A stretch of 64,000 nt of DNA from Mycobacterium sp. SMC-8 (lineage in GTDB: Bacteria; Actinomycetota; Actinomycetes; Mycobacteriales; Mycobacteriaceae). Shown here piece by piece: positions 35,991 through 44,288 of this stretch; position 1 is the stretch's first letter, and each line of letters starts with the position of its first letter. The stretch covers positions 6,014,001-6,078,000 of the forward strand of contig NZ_CP079865.1 in the NCBI RefSeq assembly GCF_025263565.1, given 5' to 3'. The notes beneath the pieces were generated by a model, which was not told where the DNA came from, did no database searches, and saw only the letters and a list, made by a program, of their open reading frames with translations. The translations under genes were made by a program, and so were the position numbers.

Positions 35991-36851
35991 ATGGGACGCG
36001 TTCAAGGCAAGGTCGCCTTCATCACAGGGGCGGCACGCGGTCAAGGCCGCAGCCACGCCGTACGGCTCGCCGAAGAGGGCGCCGACATCATCGCCGTTGA
36101 TCTCTGCGAGAACGTCGACACCATCGGGTATCCGATGGCCACGCCCGAAGATCTGGAAGAGACCGCCGCTTTCGTCGAGAAGACCGGGCAGCGCATCGTC
36201 GCCGCGAAGGCCGACGTGCGTGATGCCGCACAGCTGAAGAAGGCCCTCGATGACGGTATCGCCCAATTGGGCGGTGTGGACATCGTCATTGCCCAGGCCG
36301 GCATCGCCGGCATGAAGGGCACCCCGCCCATGCAGGCGTGGACCGATGTGATCAACACCAACCTGGTCGGCACCATCAACGCCATCCAGGTCGCGTTGCC
36401 CCACCTGAAGGAGGGCGCATCGATCGTGGCAACCGGCTCGACCGCGGCGCTGATGGATGCGCACAACAAGCCCAATCCGGGCAACGATCCCGGCGGCATG
36501 GCTTACATGACCTCGAAACGTCTTCTCTCGCAATACGTGCATGATCTCGCGACTGAGCTCGCCGTGCGCGGTATCCGCGCCAACGTCGTACATCCGACCA
36601 ACTGCAACACCGACATGCTGCAGAGCCCGCCGATGTACAAGTCGTTCCGGCCGGATCTGGAGAACCCGACCCGGGCCGACGCCGAGCCGGTCTTCGGTGT
36701 GCAGCAGGCGATGAAGGTCAATTTCATCGAACCGGAGGACATCAGCAACGCGATCCTGTGGCTGGTGTCGGACGAGGCCAGGTACGTCACCGGAATGCAG
36801 TTGCGCGTCGACGCCGGCGGCTATCTGAAGTGGTACGACTACCACGCGTGA
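35991..36851 (+). CDS. SDR of the mycofactocin-coupled type
   Basis: A 286-residue SDR. TGAARGQG (12-19) is the cofactor loop and the catalytic residues are Ser150, Tyr172 and Lys176 (YMTSK). The insertion after the second strand (VDLCENVDTIGYPMATPEDLEETAAFVE) and the C-terminal VTGMQLRVDAGGYLKW are hallmarks of SDRs that hold NAD tightly and hand electrons to mycofactocin. This family trait is known; use of mycofactocin here is inferred. It sits 34 bases after the first SDR. Confidence 0.85.
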   Translation: MGRVQGKVAFITGAARGQGRSHAVRLAEEGADIIAVDLCENVDTIGYPMATPEDLEETAAFVEKTGQRIVAAKADVRDAAQLKKALDDGIAQLGGVDIVIAQAGIAGMKGTPPMQAWTDVINTNLVGTINAIQVALPHLKEGASIVATGSTAALMDAHNKPNPGNDPGGMAYMTSKRLLSQYVHDLATELAVRGIRANVVHPTNCNTDMLQSPPMYKSFRPDLENPTRADAEPVFGVQQAMKVNFIEPEDISNAILWLVSDEARYVTGMQLRVDAGGYLKWYDYHA

Positions 36852-36882
36852 GCGGCACCATCGAAGTTGAGGAGGCGAGGCC

Positions 36883-37077
36883 GTGAAGGTTTGGGTTGAT
36901 TCGCAACGGTGCCAGGGGCACACGCTGTGTTCGATGATCGCGCCGGATTCCTTCGAACTCAGCGATATCGACGGTACCGCCTCGCCGGTCAACGAGATCG
37001 TCCCGGCCGACCAGGAGGACGCCGTGCGGGAGGCCGTGCAGTCCTGCCCGGAACAGGCGATCTCGATCGAAGAGTGA
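36883..37077 (+). CDS. Small P450-type ferredoxin (CxxHxxC)
   Basis: A 64-residue single-cluster ferredoxin, probably [3Fe-4S]. The motif is C10-QG-H13-TL-C16 with a distal Cys in SCPEQA, i.e. CxxHxxC...CP. In mycobacteria these small ferredoxins deliver electrons to the neighbouring P450. The GTG start follows GAGGAGG. It lies 46 bases before the P450 gene start. Confidence 0.9.
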   Translation: MKVWVDSQRCQGHTLCSMIAPDSFELSDIDGTASPVNEIVPADQEDAVREAVQSCPEQAISIEE

Positions 37078-37123
37078 TTGTGACCACAGTCCTCCAGCCG
37101 GAATACACAGGGAGAGCAGAGCT

Positions 37124-38494
37124 TTGAGTGTCGACGACGTCGTAAGCGGCACCGCCGACGACAACCGCAAGAAGAACACGTACTACTTCGACAGGCACAC
37201 CCCGGAGTACCGGCTGCAGTTCGAGAAGATCACTGAGGAGATGCACGCCAAGTGTCCGATGGCGTGGTCGGAGACCTACAACGGGCACTGGGTGGCCGCC
37301 GACAGCAGGCACGTGTTCGAACTCGCACGCTGTCCTGCGGTGTCGAATCACCACGACATCTCCGGTGAGACGCCGTTCCAAGGCATCACGATCCCGAAAG
37401 CCAGTCGTGCCACTGTGGTTCGCGGGGGAATTCTGGAGATGGACGAGCCTGAACACAGCGCCTACCGCGGTGCGCTGAACCCTTACCTGTCCCCCGCGGC
37501 GATCAAGCGCTGGGAACCGTTCATCGACGAGATCACCCGCGCCGCACTGGATGAGCACATCGAGTCGGGCCGAATCGACTTCGTCGACGATCTGGCCAAT
37601 GTGGTGCCCGCGGTGTTCACGCTGGCGATGATGGGCATCCGGCTCGACAAGTGGAACGTCTACAGCGAGCCGACACACGCGTCGGTGTACACGCCCGAGC
37701 ATGCGCCCGAACGCGAGAAGATCAACGAGCAGCATCGCGAGATGGGCATCGATCTCATCAACAACATGATGGAGATCCGCGAGAACCCGCGTCCGGGTCT
37801 GGTGAATGCGCTGCTGCAGTTACGCATCGACGGCGAGCCGGCACCGGACATGGAGATCCTGGGCAATCTCGGGTTGATCATCGGCGGCGGGTTCGACACC
37901 ACCACAGCGCTGACTGCGCACGCCCTGGAGTGGCTCGGCGAGCATCCGCAGGAGAGGGAACGTCTCAGCAAGGAGCGGGCCACGCTGCTGCATCCGGCCA
38001 CCGAGGAGTTCCTGCGGTTCTTCACCCCTGCCCCCGGGGACGGCCGCACCTTCTCCGAGGATGTCGAGGTCGAGGGTCACCAGTTCAAACGATATGAGCG
38101 GCTGTGGCTGTCTTGGGCGATGGCCAACCGGGACCCGTCGGTGTTCGAGCGGCCCCACGAGGTGGTGCTGGACCGGAAAGGTAACCGCCACTTCAGTTTC
38201 GGGATCGGCGTACATCGCTGCGTCGGCTCCAACGTCGCGCGCACGGTGTTCAAGTCGATGCTCACCGCGGTGCTGGACCGCATGCCCGATTATGTGTGCG
38301 ACCCCGAGGGTACGGTGCACTACGACACCATCGGTGTCATCCAGGGCATGCGCAAGCTTCCGGCCACGTTCACCCCGGGCAAGCCGCTGGGTCCCGGCCT
38401 CGGAGAGACCCTGGTCAAGCTCCAGCGGATCTGCGACGAGCAGGAGCTCGCCCGACCGATCACCGAGCGTAAAGAAGCGGCCGTCATCGACTAA
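37124..38494 (+). CDS. Cytochrome P450
   Basis: A 456-residue P450, longer than the other four. The I-helix reads IIGGGFDTTTAL, with Asp in place of the usual acidic Glu. The heme loop is FGIGVHRCVGSNVAR with Cys at residue 366. It has extra residues at both ends (SVDDVVSGTADDNRKKN; a charged C-terminal tail). The start is TTG at 37124 with GGGAGAG upstream. Cognate ferredoxin is directly upstream, so this pair plus the two SDRs form a hydroxylase-dehydrogenase module. Substrate unknown. Confidence 0.9.
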   Translation: MSVDDVVSGTADDNRKKNTYYFDRHTPEYRLQFEKITEEMHAKCPMAWSETYNGHWVAADSRHVFELARCPAVSNHHDISGETPFQGITIPKASRATVVRGGILEMDEPEHSAYRGALNPYLSPAAIKRWEPFIDEITRAALDEHIESGRIDFVDDLANVVPAVFTLAMMGIRLDKWNVYSEPTHASVYTPEHAPEREKINEQHREMGIDLINNMMEIRENPRPGLVNALLQLRIDGEPAPDMEILGNLGLIIGGGFDTTTALTAHALEWLGEHPQERERLSKERATLLHPATEEFLRFFTPAPGDGRTFSEDVEVEGHQFKRYERLWLSWAMANRDPSVFERPHEVVLDRKGNRHFSFGIGVHRCVGSNVARTVFKSMLTAVLDRMPDYVCDPEGTVHYDTIGVIQGMRKLPATFTPGKPLGPGLGETLVKLQRICDEQELARPITERKEAAVID

Positions 38495-38556
38495 TCGGCC
38501 CCGGATGTCACGCCGGAATGGTTCGATGAGTGACGGCGAAAGCTGGGAGGACAGCG

Positions 38557-38994
38557 ATGAAGTTCCGCATGATCGCGACGATGGTTGCCGCATTGATGTC
38601 GGTGGCGACGCTTCTCGCACCGCCGTCGTCGGCAAGCTTTGCCATCGGCAACTACGACCTGCTGACCAACAGGTACACCCGCGCGTCATGGTTCTGGTTC
38701 GTGTCGCTGTGCATCCCGGAGAAGGACCCGAACTGCCTCAACGTCGCCGCGCGACCGCGGTTGGCGTACTACCAGTACTACGAGAGCAAGGTCTGGCTCG
38801 ACAACGGCCGCTATACGTTCACTGTCGATGTGCCCGACGGACTCCAGTGCCCCGGGCATGTGATGCCGACCCGCGAGACCTACTCGTGGGATGCCCAGAC
38901 ACTACTGGGAACCATCGACTCGAAGTACGACGTCGGGTGCTTCAACGGCCCTCCGGGCACCCAGTTCTGGACATTCGCCCTGCAGCGCTTGTAG
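38557..38994 (+). CDS. Small secreted protein of unknown function
   Basis: A 145-residue predicted exported protein with a signal peptide (MKFRMIATMVAALMSVATLL, cleavage near SSA-S). The mature part has a Trp/Tyr-rich beta pattern with Cys pairs (SLCIPEKDPNC, LQCPGHV, YDVGCFNG) and ends QFWTFALQRL. It resembles the protein at 19830 in overall layout. ATG at 38557 has GGGAGG upstream and lies 62 bases after the P450. Function unknown. Confidence 0.65.
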   Translation: MKFRMIATMVAALMSVATLLAPPSSASFAIGNYDLLTNRYTRASWFWFVSLCIPEKDPNCLNVAARPRLAYYQYYESKVWLDNGRYTFTVDVPDGLQCPGHVMPTRETYSWDAQTLLGTIDSKYDVGCFNGPPGTQFWTFALQRL

Positions 38995-39003
38995 TTCTTC
39001 TCC

Positions 39004-39070
39004 GCGACCGTGCGTGTCTGCGGGCGACATGCCGCACCCAACCGCAATTTCGCGCACTCTCGCCGCCGCT
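39004..39070. repeat. Copy 1 of a short intergenic repeat
   Basis: This segment matches one at 54382-54449 along nearly its whole length, with the shared core GTGCGTGTCTGCGGGCGACA and a shared ATTTCGCGCAC stretch. It lies between convergent genes. The inverted arms present in copy 2 are imperfect here. Confidence 0.7.
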
Positions 39071-39149
39071 GACCGCAGTAAAGGCCGCCGCGGCAAAGCC
39101 TTGAAATCGAAGCACATCTGGCGGGCTCGTCTGCCGGAGCCCGCATCGC

Positions 39150-40325
39150 TTACCGCCGCGGCAGCCCCAGCACCTGCTGGGCGATGATGTTGCGCTGGAT
39201 CTCGGAGGTGCCGCCGGCGATGGTGCCACCGAAGCTACGGCAGTAGCGCTCGAACCAGCTGGCGAAGTAGTGGTCGAGGTTCATGTGCTCATAGGGCCCC
39301 GAGGTGGCGGGGTGCACCAGCCCGTCAGGTCCGGCGGCCTCCAGGGCGAGGCCCTCGATCCGCTGTTCGGCCTCGGCGCCGAGCAGCTTCGGGATGGACA
39401 CCGAGGCCACATCCACCTCGCCGCGCGCCGCCTTGGCGATACCCACCGATCCGAGCAGGCGTAGCGCCTGGTAGTCCATGATGCTGGTGGCCAGCGCGTC
39501 GCGCTCAAGCGGGTTCTTCGGCTGGAAGTCGGCGATGCAGTTGGCGATCCGGTCGGCGAAACCGAGCCACATCATCGTGCGCTCGTGTCCCAGTGAGCCG
39601 TTGGCCACGCCCCATCCGCCGTTGAGCGGGCCGACCAGGTTCTCGACCGGGACCCGGACGTCGGTGAAGAACACCTCGTTGAAGTCGAGGTTGTCGATGC
39701 CGGTCATGTCGGCGAACGGCCGGCACACCACCCCGTCGAGGTCGGTGGGGATCAGCAGCACGCTGATTCCCTTGTGCTTGGGCGCATCGGGGTCGGTGCG
39801 CACGAACGTCAGCAGGAAATCGGCGTCATGCGCCCCCGACGTCCACACCTTCTGACCGTTGACCACGAATACATCACCGTCGCGAACCGCTTTGGTGCGC
39901 AACGACGCAAGGTCGGAGCCGGCGCTGGGCTCGCTCATGCCCAGCGATGCGGTGCGTTCGCCGCGCAGCACCGGGACCGCCCACTGGTGTTTCTGCTCGT
40001 CGGTGCCGAACGTCAGCAGCGAGGCGGCGATGATGTTGACGCCCTGCGGGTTGAAACTGTGGTAGATCCGACGCCGGCACAGTTCCTCGGCGTGCACGAA
40101 GGTCTGCAGCACCGACGCGTTGCGGCCACCGAATTCGGGCGGCTGCGCAGGAAGCAGCCACCCGTTGTCGAACAACAGCCGCTGCCAGTCCCTGGCCCAT
40201 TGCGGCATGTGTGAGACCGAGCGTGGACGCTCCAAAGTCTCTGCCGCAGACGGCGTGTGCTCGTCGAGGAAGGCGGAGAACTCGGCGCGGAAAGCCTCCA
40301 CATCGGAATCAAAGGTCAGCTGCAT
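39150..40325 (-). CDS. Acyl-CoA dehydrogenase, larger subunit of a pair
   Basis: A 391-residue FAD-dependent acyl-CoA dehydrogenase. SLGMSEPSAGSDLASL and VWTSGAHDADFLLTFVRT are the flavin and substrate loops; the C-terminal GGTIAGGTSEIQRNIIAQQVLGLPR is conserved. ATG at 40325 has GGAGG 6 bases upstream and overlaps the upstream ACAD gene by 17 bases. Such overlapping unequal pairs in mycobacteria form alpha2beta2 ACADs (the FadE28-FadE29 type) acting on steroid side chains. That role is inferred. Confidence 0.88.
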   Translation of the reverse strand: MQLTFDSDVEAFRAEFSAFLDEHTPSAAETLERPRSVSHMPQWARDWQRLLFDNGWLLPAQPPEFGGRNASVLQTFVHAEELCRRRIYHSFNPQGVNIIAASLLTFGTDEQKHQWAVPVLRGERTASLGMSEPSAGSDLASLRTKAVRDGDVFVVNGQKVWTSGAHDADFLLTFVRTDPDAPKHKGISVLLIPTDLDGVVCRPFADMTGIDNLDFNEVFFTDVRVPVENLVGPLNGGWGVANGSLGHERTMMWLGFADRIANCIADFQPKNPLERDALATSIMDYQALRLLGSVGIAKAARGEVDVASVSIPKLLGAEAEQRIEGLALEAAGPDGLVHPATSGPYEHMNLDHYFASWFERYCRSFGGTIAGGTSEIQRNIIAQQVLGLPRR

Positions 40326-41319
40326 CAAATTCCTCCGCGATCATCGCCCGGTGCTCGGCGGCCCCGCCGAGCATCAACTCGCCCGCCTTGGCCCGCTTCA
40401 GCGCGAACTGAAGGTCGTTCTCCCATGTAAAGCCCATGGCCCCGAACAGCTGCACGCCGTGCCGGAACACCAGCGACTGGCACTCGCCCGCCGACGCCTT
40501 GGCCATCGCGGCCGCCAGCCGCCGGCGCGGGTCGTCGGCGGCGATGGTCAGCGCCGCGAAGTACGACAGTGCGCGGGCTCGTTCGATCGCGACGAACATG
40601 TCGGTCGCCTTGTGCTGGACCGCCTGGAACGTGCCGATCGCGACGCCGAACTGCTGACGGCTCTTGGCATGTTCGAGCACCAGGTCGAGGATGCGCTGGC
40701 ACGCGCCGACCATCGTGATCGCCATCCCCATCAGCGCCACGTGGCGCGCGCGCTCGGTGTCGGCGACCAGCCGGTCCGAATCGGAGACCTGGGCGCCGAC
40801 GAACGACACCTCAGCGACGTGCAGCACGGGGTCGAACACGTCGACGCGCCGGGTGGTGACATTGACGGAGTCGGCCCGCGGATCGACACAGAAGACACCA
40901 GCGGGCGTCACCACGGCAAGCCGGTCGGCGCGGTCGCCGTCCAGAACGAAGCGGTCGGTCCCGGAGAGCACCCAGCCCCGCGCGTCGCGGTTGGCGGTGA
41001 CACCCGAGTACACGGCGGTGCCCGCTCCGCTGGAGTCGTAACGGTCGCCGACGAGCGGCGCGAACTGCGTGAGGGTGGCCAGGAACGGCGTCGGGTCGGT
41101 GACCCGCCCGAGTTCTTCGAGCACGATCGCCAACTCGACCGCGTTCTCCGAATCGGTCAGCTCGGTCCATCCGGCGTCGAGGTAGCTGTTCCACAGCGGC
41201 GTCGGGTCGACACCGTTCTCTGCAATGTCCCGGATCAGCGACGCCGGGCACTGTTTGGACACCGCGTCACGCACGGTCTCCTGCCACAACCTCTGATCAG
41301 CATCGAACTCAAGTAACAC
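40309..41319 (-). CDS. Acyl-CoA dehydrogenase-like, smaller subunit of a pair
   Basis: A 336-residue short acyl-CoA dehydrogenase. It starts directly with LLEFDADQRLWQETVRD, has a reduced beta domain, and ends EEFDAADL. RQQFGVAIGTFQAVQHKATDM in the C-terminal helices is conserved. GTG at 41319 follows AGGAGG by 7 bases. It overlaps the larger subunit by 17 bases. The reduced size fits the non-identical partner in heteromeric ACADs. A perfect GAGAAT-AAC-ATTCTC repeat lies 30 bases upstream. Confidence 0.85.
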   Translation of the reverse strand: MLLEFDADQRLWQETVRDAVSKQCPASLIRDIAENGVDPTPLWNSYLDAGWTELTDSENAVELAIVLEELGRVTDPTPFLATLTQFAPLVGDRYDSSGAGTAVYSGVTANRDARGWVLSGTDRFVLDGDRADRLAVVTPAGVFCVDPRADSVNVTTRRVDVFDPVLHVAEVSFVGAQVSDSDRLVADTERARHVALMGMAITMVGACQRILDLVLEHAKSRQQFGVAIGTFQAVQHKATDMFVAIERARALSYFAALTIAADDPRRRLAAAMAKASAGECQSLVFRHGVQLFGAMGFTWENDLQFALKRAKAGELMLGGAAEHRAMIAEEFDAADL

Positions 41320-41349
41320 CCGCACGCCTCCTGACGACCGACCAGATCG

Positions 41350-41364
41350 GAGAATAACATTCTC
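41350..41364. promoter_or_regulatory. Perfect GAGAAT-N3-ATTCTC repeat upstream of the ACAD pair
   Basis: GAGAAT-AAC-ATTCTC is a perfect inverted repeat 30 bases from the GTG at 41319. Two further ATTCTC half-sites follow near 41380 and 41401. Confidence 0.75.
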
Positions 41365-41473
41365 GAAGATGATCCAGCCATTCTCCTGCCGCGGGTATCC
41401 ATTCTCGTCCAATGTCAGCTGAGCACCCGACCAGCAACGCGTCCTACCTGCACGAATATTAAGCGGTGCGCTG

Positions 41474-41488
41474 GAGAACAGAATTCTT
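41474..41488. promoter_or_regulatory. GAGAAC-type repeat upstream of the amidohydrolase unit
   Basis: GAGAAC-AGA-ATTCTT; 4 of 6 arm positions pair. It is 77 bases upstream of the GTG at 41566 and serves the rightward side of a divergent promoter region. Confidence 0.5.
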
Positions 41489-41565
41489 GCTAATGAAGAA
41501 CAACGATCTACACTAAAGCTGTTGACGGCCGCGCCCTCGGCCGCGGAAGTGAAGGACAGAATTCG

Positions 41566-42699
41566 GTGAAGGTTCTCAGTGACGGCTCCACCGGCGCCAC
41601 GGGCGCGCAGGTGAAGGTGCCCGTCATCGATGCCAGCGTGCACATCTTCTGCCAGTCCAACAAGGACCTGCGCCAGAACTTCCTGCAGGAGCCCTTTCGC
41701 AGCCGAGGTTTCCCCGACTACGAGATGGACTGGTACGGAGCGCCCGGCGGCGAATACGCCGACAGGTCAACCGGTCCGGACGGTCAGTATCCGGGTTCCG
41801 ACCCGGAGGTGGTGGCCAAACATCTGTTCACCGACAGAGGTTTCGACATCGCCGTACTGCATCCGATGACGCGCGGCATCATGCCCGACCGCCACCTCGG
41901 CACGGCGCTGGCCGCCGCACACAACGAGATGATGGTGACCCGCTGGCTGGACCATCCCCAGCTGGGCGAGAAGTTCCGCGGCACGTTGCGGGTGAACCCC
42001 GACGACGTCGCGGGCGCATTGCGCGAGATCGACAAGTACCGGAACCATTCGCGCATCGTGCAGCTGGGAATCCCGCTGCAGTCGCGCGAGCTGTACGGCA
42101 AACCGCAGTACTGGCCGCTGTGGGAGGCGGCCGTGGATGCCGGCTGGCCGGTGGCCGTCCACTTCGAGGTCGGGTCAGGGATTCAGCTGCCGCCCACCCC
42201 GTCAGGCCTCACCCGCACCTACGAGCAGTTCGTGGGCTTCACCGCGCTGAATTTCCTGTACCACCTGATGAACATGATCGCCGAGGGCGTGTTCGAGAGG
42301 ATTCCGGCGCTCAAGTTCGTCTGGGCCGACGGTGCCGCCGACCTGCTGACACCGTTCATTTGGCGAATGGACTGCTTCGGTCGGCCGCACCTGGAACAGA
42401 CCCCCTGGGCCCCTCGGATGCCCAGCGACTATCTGCCCGGCCACGTCTATTTCGTGCAGGGCGCGCTGGACGGGCCCGGAGACGTCGACTTCGCCGGCGA
42501 ATGGGCCGGTTTCACCGGCAAGGACGACATGGTGATGTACGGGTCGAGTTATCCGCACTGGCAGCTCAACGAGTTGTCGGTGCCTGGCGCCTACACCCCC
42601 GAGCAGCGCGACAAGCTGTGCTGGCGAAACGCCGCGCAGTTGTACGGCATCGAAAGTGCCGACATTGCCTCCGTCACGGCGACGGCTGCGGCACAGTAG
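41566..42699 (+). CDS. Amidohydrolase-2 family protein
   Basis: A 377-residue TIM-barrel amidohydrolase-2 protein. The N-terminal metal motif reads VIDASVHIFC (D-x-S-x-H), and the C-terminal motif reads YGSSYPHWQ, where family members usually have GSDYPHW; the metal-ligand Asp is replaced by Ser. GTG at 41566 follows GAAGGA. It leads a four-gene unit with a second amidohydrolase, a Rieske ferredoxin and an alpha/beta-hydrolase. Activity may be altered or lost; function unknown. Confidence 0.82.
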   Translation: MKVLSDGSTGATGAQVKVPVIDASVHIFCQSNKDLRQNFLQEPFRSRGFPDYEMDWYGAPGGEYADRSTGPDGQYPGSDPEVVAKHLFTDRGFDIAVLHPMTRGIMPDRHLGTALAAAHNEMMVTRWLDHPQLGEKFRGTLRVNPDDVAGALREIDKYRNHSRIVQLGIPLQSRELYGKPQYWPLWEAAVDAGWPVAVHFEVGSGIQLPPTPSGLTRTYEQFVGFTALNFLYHLMNMIAEGVFERIPALKFVWADGAADLLTPFIWRMDCFGRPHLEQTPWAPRMPSDYLPGHVYFVQGALDGPGDVDFAGEWAGFTGKDDMVMYGSSYPHWQLNELSVPGAYTPEQRDKLCWRNAAQLYGIESADIASVTATAAAQ

Positions 42700-42719
42700 A
42701 GGTTTGAGAGGAGCGCACC

Positions 42720-43862
42720 ATGACCGTCACCGCGAACCCCCGGGTACCTGCGGCCGAGCGCATCGCCGTTCGGTGCGTCGACTCCGACGTCCACCCGTCC
42801 CCCCGGCGTGGAGAACTGGTCGATTACATCCCGGAGCCGTGGCGCAGCAAGTACTTCCTGACCCGCAAGGTGGGCGACCAGATTTACTACGACGCACCCG
42901 ACTACGCGCACTCGTATGCGATGCGCGTCGACGCCTTCCCGTCCGATGGCGAATTCGCCTGTAGCGACCCCGATCTGGCGTTCAAGCAGCTGATCATGGA
43001 AGCCGGGGCAGACCTCGCGATCCTCGAGCCCGCGGCCTACCCCGCCCGACTTCCCGAGGCAGAGCATGCGATGGCATACGCGCTCAACGACTGGCAGGCC
43101 AACCACTGGCTGGACAGCCACAACAACTGGCACGAGCGCTGGCGCGGCTCCATTTGCGTCGCGATCCAGCAACCCGAGGAGAGCGTCGCCGAGATCGAAC
43201 GCTGGGCCGGACACCCCTACATGGCGCAGATCCTGATCAAGGCCGAGCCGCGCCCCTCGTGGGGCAACCCGAAGTACGACCCGATCTGGGCCGCGGCAAC
43301 CAAGCACGACATCACGGTGAGCTGCCACCTGTCGCGCAGCCACTACGACGAGCTGCCGATGCCGCCGGTCGGTATGCCCAGCTACAACCACGACTTCATG
43401 GTCACGTACTCGCTGCTGGCGGCCAACCAGGTGATGAGCCTGATCTTCGACGGCACCTTCGATCGCCATCCCAACCTGCGCATCGTGTTCGTCGAGCACG
43501 CGTTCACCTGGATCCTGCCGCTGATGTGGCGCATGGACGCGCTCTACAAGGCCCGCAAGTCGTGGCTGGACATCAAGCGCAAGCCGAGCGAGTACGTCAA
43601 GGACCACATCAAGTTCACCACCCAGCCGCTGGACTACCCCGAGGACAAGACTGAGCTCAGCCGGGCTTTCGAGTGGATGGAGTGCGAGAAGATCCTGCTG
43701 TTCTCCAGCGACTACCCGCACTGGACGTTCGACGACCCGCGCTGGCTGGTCAAGCACCTGCCCGAGCATGCCCGGGAGGCCGTGATGTTCAAGAACGGCA
43801 TCGAGACGTACAAGTTGCCGGACACCGTGCCTGCGCTCGAGGGCCAGGTACGGGTTTTCTGA
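42720..43862 (+). CDS. Amidohydrolase-2 family metal-dependent hydrolase
   Basis: A 380-residue amidohydrolase-2 protein with an intact metal site: RCVDSDVHPSPRRGEL at the N-terminus, SCHLSRSHYD mid-barrel and LFSSDYPHWTFDDP near the C-terminus. Proteins of this group include decarboxylases and ring hydrolases. ATG at 42720 follows GAGAGGAG. It is 20 bases after the first amidohydrolase; the two may form a heteromeric pair with one degenerate subunit (inference). Confidence 0.85.
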   Translation: MTVTANPRVPAAERIAVRCVDSDVHPSPRRGELVDYIPEPWRSKYFLTRKVGDQIYYDAPDYAHSYAMRVDAFPSDGEFACSDPDLAFKQLIMEAGADLAILEPAAYPARLPEAEHAMAYALNDWQANHWLDSHNNWHERWRGSICVAIQQPEESVAEIERWAGHPYMAQILIKAEPRPSWGNPKYDPIWAAATKHDITVSCHLSRSHYDELPMPPVGMPSYNHDFMVTYSLLAANQVMSLIFDGTFDRHPNLRIVFVEHAFTWILPLMWRMDALYKARKSWLDIKRKPSEYVKDHIKFTTQPLDYPEDKTELSRAFEWMECEKILLFSSDYPHWTFDDPRWLVKHLPEHAREAVMFKNGIETYKLPDTVPALEGQVRVF

Positions 43863-43866
43863 GGAC

Positions 43867-44256
43867 ATGGACAAGGACAAGACGCCCCGGTTGGCGCAGG
43901 GGCGCGAGCACGTCGTTGCCACAGTGGACGAAATCCCGCCGGGCACACACAAATTGGTGCCCATCGGCCGGCACGGTGTCGGCGTCTACAACGTCAACGG
44001 CACGTTCTACGCGATCGCCAACTACTGCCCGCACGAAGGCGGCCCGCTGTGTTCGGGCCGCGCCAGGGGACGCAACATCGTCGACGAGACCGTTCCCGGT
44101 GACGCGGTGATGGTCCGCGACATGGAGTACATCTTCTGCCCGTGGCACCAGTGGGGGTTCGAACTCGCGACCGGGACCACCGCGGTCAAGCCCGAGTGGA
44201 GTATCCGCACCTATCCCGTCCGGGTCGTCGGCAACGACGTCCTGGTACAGGCCTAG
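43867..44256 (+). CDS. Rieske [2Fe-2S] ferredoxin-like protein
   Basis: A 129-residue Rieske-domain protein. Cluster ligands are C54-P-H56 (YCPHEGGPLC) and C91-x2-H94 (FCPWHQWGFE). There is no catalytic domain, so it is an electron carrier or a regulatory Rieske protein. It follows the amidohydrolase by four bases and precedes the alpha/beta-hydrolase. The oxygenase partner is not adjacent. Confidence 0.88.
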   Translation: MDKDKTPRLAQGREHVVATVDEIPPGTHKLVPIGRHGVGVYNVNGTFYAIANYCPHEGGPLCSGRARGRNIVDETVPGDAVMVRDMEYIFCPWHQWGFELATGTTAVKPEWSIRTYPVRVVGNDVLVQA

Positions 44257-44288
44257 AACCCACTCGAGCCCCTGAAATCGGAGAGAAG

